From Nocardioides mangrovi (GTDB lineage Bacteria > Actinomycetota > Actinomycetes > Propionibacteriales > Nocardioidaceae): DNA of 64,000 bases. The position numbers and the translations under genes were made by a program. Positions 16,163 through 24,570 of this stretch are shown here, in pieces (positions within the stretch are counted from its first letter, which is position 1; each line of letters opens with the position of its first letter). The notes under the pieces are model-generated. The model saw nothing but the letters and a program-made list of their open reading frames with translations. It did no database searches and was not told the origin of the DNA. The DNA lies in assembly GCF_020073815.1 (NCBI RefSeq), contig NZ_JAIQZJ010000003.1:390982-454981 (forward strand). Reading direction: 5' to 3'.

Positions 16163-17556
16163 CCGATTCTCACCACCTGGGTGTCGTCCTGGCTGAACGC
16201 GGCGGTGTCGTCGGAGATGGTCGGCATCGGCCGCCGGGCCTGGTCGGAGATGCGGAGGAGCAGCGCGATGATCACCCAGTTCGCGATGAGGGAGGAGCCG
16301 CCGTAGGAGAGGAACGGCGTGGTCAGTCCGGTCAGCGGGATCAGGCCGGTGACGCCGCCGACGACCACGAAGACCTGGATCGCGAAGGCGCTCGCGAGGC
16401 CGGTGGCGACCAGCTTGCCGAAGCCGTCGCGGCAGATCAGGGCGGTGCGCAGGGCGCGCTCGACGATGAGGCCGTACATCATCAGCACCGCCATCACGGC
16501 GGTCAGGCCGAGCTCCTCGCCGATCGAGGAGAGGATGAAGTCGGAGTTGGCGTAGGGCACCCGGTTGGGGTCGCCGTCGCCGAAGCCGCGGCCGATGAGG
16601 CCGCCCCAGCCCATGCCGAACTTCGCCTCGACCGGCTGGTAGCTCTGTCCGCTGTCGTAGTAGTCGAACGGGTGCAGCCAGATGTCGAAGCGGATCCGGA
16701 CGTGCGGCACCGCGGCGTAGGCGAGCAGCGCGCCGCCCACGAACATCAGGGCGCCGACGACCAGCCACCCGGGTCGCTCGGTGGCGACGTACAGCATGAT
16801 CAGGAAGAGCCCGAAGAAGAGCAGGCTGGACCCGAGGTCCTGCTGGAAGACCAGGATGCCGAGGCTGACCAGCCACATCGCGAGGATCGGGCCGAGGTCG
16901 CGGCCGCGGGGCAGGTCGACGAAGAGCACCCGCCGGCCGGCGAGCGCCAGGGCGTCGCGGTGGAGCACGAGGTAGCCGGCGAACGCGATGACCAGCAGCA
17001 CCTTCGCGATCTCGCCGGGCTGCAGGCTGAACGGGCCGAGGTGGATCCAGATGCGGGCGCCGTTGATGGTGGCGCCGATCCCGGGCAGCAGCGGCAGCAG
17101 CAGCAGCACGATCGCGGCCAGGCCGCTGGTGTAGGTGAAGCGCTGCAGCACCCGGTGGTCGCGGAGCACCAGCAGCGTCAGCGCGAAGAGGATCACGCCG
17201 AGCGTCATCCAGGTCAGCTGCTGCTGGGCGAAGTCGTGGGCGTCGCCCTCGGCCTGCTTGGCCAGGTCGATCCGGTGGATGACCGCGAGGCCGAGGCCGT
17301 TGAGGGCGGCGACGACGGGGAAGAGCACGGGATCGGCGTACGGCGCGACGAAGCGGATCACGATGTGGGCACCGATCAGCAGCGCCGCGAGCCACCCGCC
17401 GTAGCCGAGCATGTCGGCCGGGACCTTGCCCTGGACCCCGAGCCCCACCGCGGCGTAGGCGCCGATGCCGACGACCAGGGCGAGGACGAGCAGGAACAGC
17501 TCGGCGCCGCGGCGGCGTCGGTGCACGAAGCCCATGAGCGTCGACTGCTGGGCCAT
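16159..17556 (-). CDS. FtsW/RodA/SpoVE-family peptidoglycan glycosyltransferase
   Basis: A 465-residue polytopic membrane protein with about ten helices. SEDS landmarks are GARIWIHLGPFSLQPGEIAKVLLV, FQQDLGSSLLFFGLF, YQPVEAKFGMGWGGLIGRG and the C-terminal GLIPLTGLTTPFLSYGGSSLIANW. SEDS proteins polymerise lipid II into glycan strands. In this operon position the actinobacterial homologue is usually annotated rodA or ftsW. The ATG at 17556 is two bases from the pstP stop. Confidence 0.94.
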   Translation of the reverse strand: MAQQSTLMGFVHRRRRGAELFLLVLALVVGIGAYAAVGLGVQGKVPADMLGYGGWLAALLIGAHIVIRFVAPYADPVLFPVVAALNGLGLAVIHRIDLAKQAEGDAHDFAQQQLTWMTLGVILFALTLLVLRDHRVLQRFTYTSGLAAIVLLLLPLLPGIGATINGARIWIHLGPFSLQPGEIAKVLLVIAFAGYLVLHRDALALAGRRVLFVDLPRGRDLGPILAMWLVSLGILVFQQDLGSSLLFFGLFLIMLYVATERPGWLVVGALMFVGGALLAYAAVPHVRIRFDIWLHPFDYYDSGQSYQPVEAKFGMGWGGLIGRGFGDGDPNRVPYANSDFILSSIGEELGLTAVMAVLMMYGLIVERALRTALICRDGFGKLVATGLASAFAIQVFVVVGGVTGLIPLTGLTTPFLSYGGSSLIANWVIIALLLRISDQARRPMPTISDDTAAFSQDDTQVVRIG

Positions 17557-17557
17557 C

Positions 17558-18937
17558 TCAGCCGCCACTGCCGTCGTCGGTGCTGTCGGTGGGCATCGTC
17601 TGGGACTCGGCGAGCCGCTGGACCGTGCTCCGGGCGTCGTCGAGGCTGTCGGCGTCGATGCCCTCGTCGACCTTGCCCGCGTCGAAGTCCGCGAGCCGGT
17701 CGACCTCCACGTCGCTGGTCTCGTACGGCGAGGAGAGCGAGACCCCCGGCAGCGAGGCATTGACGCCGCGGAAGATGACGACGACGCCGTCCTGCTCCCC
17801 GACGTAGTACTGCCGCTGCGACCACGACCAGAGGGCGGCGAGACCGACCCACACGACGCCGACGACCGCGAGCGCGGCGCACAGGCGCTTGGCCCAGACG
17901 TAGCGGCGCGGCGCGCGCGGCGCGTAGCGGGCGGTCTCCGCGTCGATCGGGTCCGCGGTGATCGCGTAGGGGACGTCGTCGGGCAGGTCGGCGATGATCG
18001 GGTCGATCTCGCCGGTGTCGCCGGAGCGGTGACCACGGAAGAGACCGCCGCTGCGGGCCCGGCCGCTGCGCCGCTCGGCGGCCGCACCGACGACCTGCGG
18101 CTCGGCGGCGTCCCCGCCGGCGGCCTGCTCGGCCGGGACCACGTCGGCGACCAGGCAGGTGACGTTGTCGGAGCTGCCGGCCTCGAGCGAGGAGCGGACG
18201 AGCTCGATCGCGGCGTACTCCGGGGTGCCGGAGGAGAGGATGTCGGCGAGGCGGCCGTCGTCGAGGACGCCGCTGGCGCCGTCGCTGCAGACCAGCAGCC
18301 GGTCGCCCGCGGCGACCGGGACCGCGAAGAGGTCGGGCTCGCTGTCGCTGACCGCGTCGACCGCGCGCAGGATCAGGTTGCGGTGCGGGTGGACCCGCGC
18401 CTCCTCCTCGGTGATCCGGCCCTCGTCGATGAGGGTCTGCACGAAGGTGTGGTCGGTGGTCAGCTGCTGGATCGCGCCGTCGCGGAAGAGGTAGGCGCGG
18501 CTGTCGCCCGCGTGGCCGACGCCGAGCCGGACGCCGTCGAAGGCGAGCACGGTGGCGGTGGTGCTGGTGCCGCTGAGCGCGGGGTCCTCGTCGACCAGCT
18601 CGACCAGCCGGTCGTGGGCGCGGTGGAGCGCGCCGGCCACCCGGCTGAGCAGCTCCTCCTCGGCGTGGTCCCCGTCCGGGTCCGCCGGCGGCTCGTCGAG
18701 CCGGCGGAGCTGTGAGATGGCGGTGCTGGAGGCGATGTCACCGCGGGCCGCGCCACCGACGCCGTCGCAGACGGTGAGCAGCCAGGGTCCGGCGTACCCG
18801 GAGTCCTGGTTGTCCTTGCGGACCCGGCCCACGTCGGAGACGGCGGCGAAGGTGAGGCCCAGGTGTCCCGGCACGCGCGGGGTCTCCGCCGTCTCCTGGG
18901 CGGACTCCGGGGCGCGGTCGGAGGCGTGGTCGGACAT
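17558..18937 (-). CDS. pstP: PP2C-family serine/threonine phosphatase PstP
   Basis: A 459-residue phosphatase. Metal-binding motifs of PP2C are visible: KDNQD near residue 43, VCDGVGG at 56-62, HAGDSRAYLFRDG, LLVCSDGASGVLDD and the closing SSDNVTCLVADV. A long linker leads to one transmembrane helix (about 330-350) and an extracytoplasmic domain of about 100 residues. It reverses phosphorylation by the PknA/PknB kinases encoded in the same operon. It lies between fhaB and ftsW. Confidence 0.95.
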   Translation of the reverse strand: MSDHASDRAPESAQETAETPRVPGHLGLTFAAVSDVGRVRKDNQDSGYAGPWLLTVCDGVGGAARGDIASSTAISQLRRLDEPPADPDGDHAEEELLSRVAGALHRAHDRLVELVDEDPALSGTSTTATVLAFDGVRLGVGHAGDSRAYLFRDGAIQQLTTDHTFVQTLIDEGRITEEEARVHPHRNLILRAVDAVSDSEPDLFAVPVAAGDRLLVCSDGASGVLDDGRLADILSSGTPEYAAIELVRSSLEAGSSDNVTCLVADVVPAEQAAGGDAAEPQVVGAAAERRSGRARSGGLFRGHRSGDTGEIDPIIADLPDDVPYAITADPIDAETARYAPRAPRRYVWAKRLCAALAVVGVVWVGLAALWSWSQRQYYVGEQDGVVVIFRGVNASLPGVSLSSPYETSDVEVDRLADFDAGKVDEGIDADSLDDARSTVQRLAESQTMPTDSTDDGSGG

Positions 18938-18943
18938 CCGCGG

Positions 18944-19420
18944 CTACTTCCGGAGCTCCAGGATGGTCTTGCCGATCCGGACCTGGGTGCCGAGGGTGAT
19001 GGTGGTCGGCTGGCTGATCCGCACCGACCCGACGTAGGTGCCGTTGGTGGAGCCGAGGTCCTCCACGAACCACTGGTCGCCGGACGCGGCGATGCGGGCG
19101 TGGCGGGTGGAGACGTAGTCGTCGTCGAGCCGGATCTGCGCGTCGCTGCCGCGGCCGATGAGGATGGTGCCCTGGGCGAGGTCGGCGCGCTCGCCGACGT
19201 TGCTGCCCTCGGTGACGATGACGTGGGTCGGGGCGCCGCGCCGCTTGCTGGGCTGCTTCGGGGGCTTCGGCGCCTTGCCGGCGCCGCGCCCGCCGCGGGC
19301 GGCCTCGGGGACGCGCGCGCCGAACATGTCGGAGCGGATCACCGAGATCGCGGAGAGCACGAAGATCCAGAGGATCGCCAGGTAGGCGATCCGGATCAGG
19401 AAGAGGGTCAGCTCAGACAT
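18944..19420 (-). CDS. fhaB: FHA-domain protein FhaB (FipA)
   Basis: A 158-residue protein with an N-terminal transmembrane helix (about 2-24) and a C-terminal FHA domain (about 80-150): ILIGRGSDAQIRL, STRHARIAASGDQWFVEDLGSTNGTYV. FHA domains bind phosphothreonine, here presumably on PknA/PknB or their substrates. Its start overlaps the end of fhaA by eight bases. Position and architecture match FhaB, which links kinase signalling to FtsZ/FtsQ in mycobacteria. Confidence 0.94.
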   Translation of the reverse strand: MSELTLFLIRIAYLAILWIFVLSAISVIRSDMFGARVPEAARGGRGAGKAPKPPKQPSKRRGAPTHVIVTEGSNVGERADLAQGTILIGRGSDAQIRLDDDYVSTRHARIAASGDQWFVEDLGSTNGTYVGSVRISQPTTITLGTQVRIGKTILELRK

Positions 19421-20117
19421 CGGACACCACCCGCACGGTCATGGTCGTGTTGCCGATTCGTACCTGCGAGCCGTCGCGCAGGCCGGTCCGGCTGATCCGG
19501 TGGCCGTCGACGAGCATGCCGTTGGTGGACCCCAGGTCGTGCACCTCGATGGTCAGGTCCTCCGGTCCGCCGCCCACGGTGAACTCGACGTGCCGGCGGC
19601 TCACGCCCGGGTCGTTGATCCGGATGTCGGCGTCGGTGCCGCGGCCGACGACGACGCCCGGGGGCTGCAGCGGGTGGCGGGTGCCGTTGACCTCCAGCAC
19701 CGCCCGCGCCCGGCCGACCTGGGTGTGGGTGGCGTTGCTGCTCACCTTGGCCTGGGCCTGGCTACGGATCCGGAACCGGCCCGTGGTCAGGTCGCCGGCC
19801 GGCTCGAACCCGATCGCGATCGGGCCCGGGAAGACGTAGCTCTGCTGGTCGGCGTGCTCCTGGAGCTGGCGGGTCAGCTCCTCGGCGAGCGCGCTGTCGT
19901 ACGGCGCGAGCCGGTCCAGGTCGGTGCGCGCCAGCTCGACCTTGAAGTCGTTGGGCACCAGCCGGCGGTCGCGGGAGAGGATCTGCGCGTTGTTGTCGCA
20001 CTCGCGCTGGAGCGCGGCCGCGATCTCGACCGGCTGCACCGCCGAGCGGAAGGCCTTCGCGAAGGCGCCCGAGATCATCTGCTCGAGCCTGTTCTCCAGA
20101 CGCTGGAGCCCGCCCAC
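19413..20117 (-). CDS. fhaA: FHA-domain protein FhaA (DUF3662 + FHA)
   Basis: A 234-residue protein beginning with GTG at 20117. The N-terminal DUF3662 domain (MGGLQRLENRLEQMISGAFAKAFRS.. region, residues 1-125) is followed directly by an FHA domain (about 145-230) with VVVGRGTDADIRINDPGVSRRHVEF and HDLGSTNGMLVDG. In mycobacteria FhaA binds phosphorylated MviN/PBPA and tunes cell-wall synthesis. The usual long Gly/Gln-rich linker of mycobacterial FhaA is missing, so this is the compact form. It is the promoter-proximal gene of the operon. Confidence 0.94.
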   Translation of the reverse strand: MGGLQRLENRLEQMISGAFAKAFRSAVQPVEIAAALQRECDNNAQILSRDRRLVPNDFKVELARTDLDRLAPYDSALAEELTRQLQEHADQQSYVFPGPIAIGFEPAGDLTTGRFRIRSQAQAKVSSNATHTQVGRARAVLEVNGTRHPLQPPGVVVGRGTDADIRINDPGVSRRHVEFTVGGGPEDLTIEVHDLGSTNGMLVDGHRISRTGLRDGSQVRIGNTTMTVRVVSDV

Positions 20118-20282
20118 GGTGCCTCCTTCCGCGCGTCGTCTGCCGGTGGTCGTCGTCGTGCCCGCTCCACTCGCGTCGAAACCGGCGACCCGATCGTAAC
20201 GGGGTCACGCAGCCCGGTGCGGGACGCCGGTCCCCCGGTTTGGGCGCGGACCCGGGGCTGGGATAGCCTTGCCCCGCTTCAC

Positions 20283-20366
20283 GCGCGAGTGGCGGAATAG
20301 GCAGACGCGCACGGTTCAGGTCCGTGTGCCCGAAAGGGCGTGGGGGTTCAACTCCCCCCTCGCGCA
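20283..20366 (+). tRNA. tRNA-Leu (anticodon CAG)
   Basis: Class II tRNA: acceptor GCGCGAG pairs with CTCGCGC, anticodon stem CACGG/CCGTG with loop TTCAGGT (anticodon CAG), a long variable arm (GTGCCCGAAAGGGCGT), and T arm GGGGGTTCAACTCCCCC. CCA is not encoded. It is divergent from fhaA. Confidence 0.95.
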
Positions 20367-20371
20367 CGTGG

Positions 20372-20407
20372 ACGAAGGGCTCGGATCACCCGATCCGGGC
20401 CCTTCGT
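20372..20407 (+). terminator. Strong hairpin after tRNA-Leu
   Basis: ACGAAGGGCTCGGATC (20372-20387) pairs with GATCCGGGCCCTTCGT (20392-20407), 16 bp with a single G-T wobble and loop ACCC. It begins six bases after the tRNA and precedes the next gene, so it is the likely tRNA terminator, although the following GTGTGTG is not a clean T-run. Confidence 0.75.
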
Positions 20408-20436
20408 GTGTGTCGGACGTAAGGGATGATCTGGAG

Positions 20437-21804
20437 ATGGATCCCGAGCTCAAGGCCGTGCTCAAGCGCGCCGCTCCCTCCGACCTCGGAGAGCGGATCA
20501 AGCGCGCGCGGCTGGCGGCGGGACTGACCCAGGGCGAGCTCGGGGGCGAGCACGCGTCCGTCCCCTACATCTCCCGCATCGAGTCCGGGCAGCGTCGGCC
20601 GGACCCCGAGCTGCTCGCGCTGCTGGCGCCGCGCCTCGGCGTGACGGTCGAGCAGCTGCTGTCCGGGCTGATCCCCGAGGAGCTCCCGCCGAGCGACCGG
20701 CTGCAGCTCGACTACGCCGAGCTGGCGCTGAGGTCGGGCGAGCCGGAGCGGGCGCTGGCGCTCTCGGGCGAGCTGCTCGGCCGCTACGCGTCGGGGCCGC
20801 ATCCCGACTTCCTGGAGCAGATCCGGCTCGCGCACGCGACGGGGCTCGAGGCCTCGGGCGACGTGCGCGGCGCACTGGACACCCTCCAGACCGTGGTGTC
20901 CGCTCCGTCCGTCGGTACGGCGACCCGCGTGCGCGCGTCGACCGCGCTGAGCCGCTGCTACCGCGACGTCGGCGACCTCGACCGCGCCGTCTCCGTCGGT
21001 GAGGCCGTCCTCGAGGACCTCGCCGCGGCGGACCTGCACCACACCGACGAGGCACTCCAGCTGCTGGCCACCGTCGCGGCGGCGTACTTCGAGCGCGGCG
21101 AGGTGGAGCACGCGGCGAGCATGTGCCGGCGGGCCGTGGCGCTGGTCGACGAGTCGAACTCGCCCTCGGCGCGCGCGGCCCTCTACTGGAACGCGAGCGT
21201 GATGCAGTCCGAGGCGGGCGACACGGTCGGCGCCCTCCCCCTCGCCCAGAAGGCGCTGGCGCTGCTGGAGGAGGCCGACCACCAGGCGAACGTGACCCGG
21301 CTGCGTGCCCAGCTCGCCGCCATGCAGCTCCAGCTCGACCCGCCCGAGGTCGAGGCCGCGACGGCCACGCTGGAGCGGGTCGCCGCGGAGCTCGAGACCC
21401 TCGGCGGCTCGGCGGTCGACCGGGCGCGGACCACCTTCCACCTCGCGAAGGCGAAGTTCCTCGGCCACGACCTGGTGACCGCCCAGCGCCTGGCGGACGA
21501 CGCCCTGGCCGGGGCCAGCGAGGTCTCCCCGCGGCTGACGGCCGACGTCCTGGTCCTCCTCGGTCAGCTGGCCGCGGCGAACGACGACCTCACCGCTGCT
21601 CGGTCGCACTTCCAGCAGGCGGCCCTCACCCTGGCCGCGGTCGGCGAGACGATGGACCGGCACACGGCCCAGCTCTGGCTCGACCTGGCGAACCTGCTCG
21701 AGTCGGTCGGCCTGCAGTCGGAGGCCCTCGACGCCTACCGCCGCAGCGCAGCGTCGGCCGGACTCCAGTCGCGGCAGGTCCGTCCCCGCGACCGATCGCG
21801 CTGA
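20437..21804 (+). CDS. XRE-type helix-turn-helix regulator with TPR-like repeats
   Basis: A 455-residue protein. The N-terminus is a Cro/C1-type HTH (IKRARLAAGLTQGELGGE, VPYISRIESGQRRP; about residues 18-70). The remaining 370 residues are helical repeats of TPR type (for example DYAELALRSGEPERALALSGELLG, DEALQLLATVAAAYFERGEVEHA). Such proteins often bind a peptide or small ligand through the TPR region to control the HTH. ATG at 20437 has GGAG close upstream. Downstream target genes cannot be named; it stands alone as a transcription unit. Confidence 0.85.
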   Translation: MDPELKAVLKRAAPSDLGERIKRARLAAGLTQGELGGEHASVPYISRIESGQRRPDPELLALLAPRLGVTVEQLLSGLIPEELPPSDRLQLDYAELALRSGEPERALALSGELLGRYASGPHPDFLEQIRLAHATGLEASGDVRGALDTLQTVVSAPSVGTATRVRASTALSRCYRDVGDLDRAVSVGEAVLEDLAAADLHHTDEALQLLATVAAAYFERGEVEHAASMCRRAVALVDESNSPSARAALYWNASVMQSEAGDTVGALPLAQKALALLEEADHQANVTRLRAQLAAMQLQLDPPEVEAATATLERVAAELETLGGSAVDRARTTFHLAKAKFLGHDLVTAQRLADDALAGASEVSPRLTADVLVLLGQLAAANDDLTAARSHFQQAALTLAAVGETMDRHTAQLWLDLANLLESVGLQSEALDAYRRSAASAGLQSRQVRPRDRSR

Positions 21805-21835
21805 TCTCTCTTTGCCAACACTGTGCCTACATCCT

Positions 21836-21851
21836 TGACAGGCGATTGTCA
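21836..21851. promoter_or_regulatory. Inverted repeat TGACA-N6-TGTCA upstream of a TetR gene
   Basis: TGACA (21836-21840) and TGTCA (21847-21851) form a small dyad in the 223-bp gap before the TetR-family gene. TTGACA at 21835 could also be a -35 hexamer. The rest of the gap shows nothing I can assign. Confidence 0.3.
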
Positions 21852-22027
21852 GATGGAGAGGCTGCCTCCACGTCGCGGGTCGCGAGGACACGCGTCGCCG
21901 ACCGGCTCGGTCGGAGTGGTCCGGTACGGGGGTACGGGTCGACTCCGCGGCCGGGTGAGCCCGGCTCCGGAGCCGTGGTCGGCGGCGCGTGACCTCGGGC
22001 GTCGACCGCCGGGTTAGGTTGGCGCCC

Positions 22028-22612
22028 ATGACTGGGGGAGGCCGAGCGCCGGGGCGACCGCGCGACACCGCGCGACAGGGGGCGGTGCTCCAGGCGGTGC
22101 GCGAGATCCTCGCCGACGGCGGCTACCCGGCGGTGACCTTCTCGGACGTGGCGGCCCGCGCCGGCGTGACCCGGCAGCTGGTCTACCGCTGGTGGCCCTC
22201 GCGGCCCGACCTGGTGGCCGAGGCGATCTTCGCCGAGCTGGAGACCACCTGGCAGGCGAGCTTCCCGGGCCCGCTCGAGGCCGACCTGCGGGTGTACGTC
22301 GCCGCGCTCGTCGAGACGGCGGGCCGGCCGGCCGTGCGGGCCGGCGTCATCGGGCTGATGTCGGACCCGGCCGCGGACGACCACGAGCTGCCGGGCCTCG
22401 AGGAGTGGGTGCTGGGCCCGCTCGAGGAGGGCCTGCGGGCGATCGTGGACGGCGCGGCCGCGCGCGGCGAGGCCCGCTCGGACCTCGACGTACGTCTCAC
22501 CATGAACACGCTGCGCGGCGCGGTCGTGATGCACCTGGTGGCCGACGGGACGGAGCCGGACGTGATCGTCGACCACCTCGCCCGGCTCTGCGCCGCCGCG
22601 TTGCGGCCCTGA
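22028..22612 (+). CDS. TetR family transcriptional regulator
   Basis: A 194-residue regulator with an N-terminal HTH (VTFSDVAARAGVTRQLVYRWWPSRPDLVAEA, about 37-67) preceded by a Gly/Arg-rich arm, and a C-terminal ligand domain of the TetR_C class. ATG at 22028 follows TAGGTT, a possible -10, by a few bases, so transcription may be leaderless. Neighbours do not point to one obvious target. It is followed by a strong convergent terminator. Confidence 0.88.
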   Translation: MTGGGRAPGRPRDTARQGAVLQAVREILADGGYPAVTFSDVAARAGVTRQLVYRWWPSRPDLVAEAIFAELETTWQASFPGPLEADLRVYVAALVETAGRPAVRAGVIGLMSDPAADDHELPGLEEWVLGPLEEGLRAIVDGAAARGEARSDLDVRLTMNTLRGAVVMHLVADGTEPDVIVDHLARLCAAALRP

Positions 22613-22701
22613 CCGGCCGCTCGCGGCGGCGTCCGGAAAAGATCAGGACGATTTCATCCAATCTGCTGCGAAACTGCGCCGCGATCGTTCAGACTTCAAC
22701 C

Positions 22702-22737
22702 GAACCCCGCTGGTGACCCGAGACGCCAGCGGGGTTC
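22702..22737. terminator. Bidirectional intrinsic terminator
   Basis: GAACCCCGCTGG (22702-22713) pairs perfectly with CCAGCGGGGTTC (22726-22737), loop of 12 bases, between the convergent TetR and DUF7144 genes. Confidence 0.8.
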
Positions 22738-22755
22738 CCCCATTCCCGGCTGCGG

Positions 22756-23160
22756 TCAGCGGCGCGACGTGCCGAGCATCGAGCTCAGCGCCCAGATCAC
22801 CGCGATGTCGAAGGCGATGACGATGACCGCCCACAGCGGGTAGTAGGGCAGCCAGACGAAGTTCATCAGCGCCGAGACGATCGCGAGCACGATGCCCGCG
22901 ACGAACGCCCAGGGCTGCCCGGCGAGGATGGCCCCGCCGACCAGGACGATGACGACGCCCACGACGAGGTGGATCCAGCCCCACGTGGTCAGGTCGAACT
23001 CGAAGACGTAGTTGCTGGTCCGGACGAAGACGTCGTCCTTGGCGATCGCGGAGATGCCCTCGAGGACCTGGAAGAGCCCGACCGTGAGCAGCGCGGCACC
23101 GGCGAAGATGCCGATGCCCTCGGCCCAGGCGCGCGAGGTGGCGGACGGTTGGTGGGACAT
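22756..23160 (-). CDS. DUF7144 family membrane protein
   Basis: A 134-residue protein with four transmembrane helices (about 12-32, 55-75, 80-100, 108-128). The stretch YVFEFDLTTWGWIHLVVGVVIVL and FVWLPYYPLWAVIVIAFDIAVIWAL match the actinobacterial family now called DUF7144 (from memory). Function is unknown; relatives are frequent near stress genes. The start at 23160 lies inside a perfect 12-bp palindrome, and a TCACCC-N5-GGGTGA site lies 36 bp upstream, shared with the divergent oxidase gene. Confidence 0.8.
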   Translation of the reverse strand: MSHQPSATSRAWAEGIGIFAGAALLTVGLFQVLEGISAIAKDDVFVRTSNYVFEFDLTTWGWIHLVVGVVIVLVGGAILAGQPWAFVAGIVLAIVSALMNFVWLPYYPLWAVIVIAFDIAVIWALSSMLGTSRR

Positions 23161-23195
23161 GTCCCGAGTGTCCCGAGGGGACCGGGTGTGCGGGG

Positions 23196-23212
23196 TCACC
23201 CGGAGCGGGTGA
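23196..23212. promoter_or_regulatory. Palindrome TCACCC-N5-GGGTGA (site A)
   Basis: TCACCC-GGAGC-GGGTGA, perfect 6-bp arms and 5-bp spacer, in the 62-bp divergent gap between the DUF7144 gene (start 23160) and the alditol-oxidase-like gene (start 23223). The same palindrome recurs at 34961, 40160 and 49378. Likely an operator; the binding protein is unknown. Confidence 0.6.
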
Positions 23213-23222
23213 GGATGGGGCC

Positions 23223-24461
23223 GTGGAGCAGAACTGGGCGGGTAACCACACGTACGTCGCGGAGCAGGTCCTGCGGCCGACCTCGGTCGAGGAGCTCGGC
23301 GAGCTCGTGGCCGGCCAGGACCGGGTGCGTGCGCTCGGGAGCCGGCACGCCTTCACCGACCTCGCGGACACGACCGGGACCCTGGTCGCGACCGACGCCC
23401 TGCCCGGCCCGGTCGAGGTCGATCCCGCCCGGCGGCTGGCCCGGGTCGGCGCCGGGCTTCGGTACGGCGAGCTCGCCGACCGGCTGGCCGCCGAGGGCTG
23501 GGCGCTCGCCACGATGGCCTCGCTGCCGCACATCTCGGTGGCCGGCGCGATCGCGACCGGCACCCACGGCTCCGGAGACCGGACCGGCTCGCTGGCCGCC
23601 GCCGTCGCCGGCCTGGAGTACGTCGCCGCCGACGGGTCGCTGGTCCGCGTCGGGCGCGGCGAGCCCGACTTCGCCGGCTCGGTGGTCGCCCTCGGCGCGC
23701 TCGGCGTCGTCACCGCGGTGACCCTCGACGTCGAGCCGGCCTACGACGTGCGCCAGGACGTGTACGTCGACCTGCCGTGGGACGCCGCCGTCGAGGGGCT
23801 CGACGAGCTCACCGGCGCGGCGTACAGCGTCAGCCTCTTCACCGACTGGGTCAGCGGCCGCATCCAGCAGGTCTGGCTGAAGAGCCGCGGCGACCAGGCG
23901 CCGGCCGACCCGCTGGGTGCGCGGCCGGCGACGGCGACCATGCACATGCTGGCCGGCGCGGACGTCGAGGCGGTCACCCGGCAGCTCGGCGTACCGGGCC
24001 CGTGGCACCGGCGGCTGCCGCACTTCCGGATGGAGTTCACGCCCAGCCGCGGCGAGGAGCTGCAGAGCGAGTACCTCCTCCCGCGCGAGCAGGCGCGGGA
24101 GGCGGTCGCGCGGCTGCGCGAGCTGGCGCCGCGCTTCGCGTCGCTGCTCCAGGTCTCGGAGGTCCGCACCATCGCCGCGGACGACCTGTGGCTCAGCGGC
24201 GCCCACGGCCGCGACACCGTCGGCCTGCACTTCACCTGGGTGCGCGACGTGCCGGGCGTCTACGCCGTCCTGCCCGCCATCGAGGCGGCCCTGCTGCCGC
24301 TGGGCGGCCGGCCGCACTGGGGCAAGTGCTTCGCCGCGACCGCCGCGGACCTGCGCCCGCTCTACCCGCGCTACGACGACTTCCGCGACCTGGTCGCCCG
24401 TGTCGATCCGGCCGGCCGGTTCCGCAACGACTACCTGGTGCGGTGTCTCGACCTGCCCTAG
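23223..24461 (+). CDS. FAD-linked alditol oxidase / aldonolactone oxidase-like protein
   Basis: A 412-residue flavoenzyme of the VAO family. FAD-binding region (about 10-175): GSRHAFTDLADT with His42 at the position that covalently binds FAD in alditol oxidase, VGAGLRYGELADRLAAEGWAL, and ATGTHGSGDRTGSLAAAV. The C-terminal ALO domain ends with HWGKCF and FRNDYLVRCLDL. Length is close to Streptomyces AldO (about 418). Known members oxidise xylitol, sorbitol or glycerol with O2, releasing H2O2. Start is GTG at 23223, only ten bases after the palindromic site. Confidence 0.87.
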   Translation: MEQNWAGNHTYVAEQVLRPTSVEELGELVAGQDRVRALGSRHAFTDLADTTGTLVATDALPGPVEVDPARRLARVGAGLRYGELADRLAAEGWALATMASLPHISVAGAIATGTHGSGDRTGSLAAAVAGLEYVAADGSLVRVGRGEPDFAGSVVALGALGVVTAVTLDVEPAYDVRQDVYVDLPWDAAVEGLDELTGAAYSVSLFTDWVSGRIQQVWLKSRGDQAPADPLGARPATATMHMLAGADVEAVTRQLGVPGPWHRRLPHFRMEFTPSRGEELQSEYLLPREQAREAVARLRELAPRFASLLQVSEVRTIAADDLWLSGAHGRDTVGLHFTWVRDVPGVYAVLPAIEAALLPLGGRPHWGKCFAATAADLRPLYPRYDDFRDLVARVDPAGRFRNDYLVRCLDLP

Positions 24462-24521
24462 TGAGTAGGGCGAGATACCCGCCGGGATACCCGTAAGGGC
24501 GAGCCCGAACACCGACCCATA

Positions 24522-24536
24522 GGACACACTGTGTCC
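24522..24536. promoter_or_regulatory. Perfect palindrome GGACACA-C-TGTGTCC upstream of the phytochrome gene
   Basis: A 15-bp dyad with 7-bp arms, 35 bp before the GTG start of the phytochrome-phosphatase gene. Upstream of it (24466-24503) the heptamers GGGCGAG and ATACCCG each occur twice. The dyad is a plausible operator or part of the transcript leader. Confidence 0.4.
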
Positions 24537-24570
24537 AGCCCGCAGCAGCGGGCGACGACGAGAGGCGCAC

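Noticed and set aside
14690..17395. 901-codon frame read as one protein over pbpA and ftsW
   Set aside because: The PBP starts at GTG 16162; the upstream part is an out-of-frame reading of ftsW.
24461..24570. Riboswitch upstream of the phytochrome gene
   Set aside because: Only small dyads and repeated heptamers are present; nothing matches a riboswitch core that I know.
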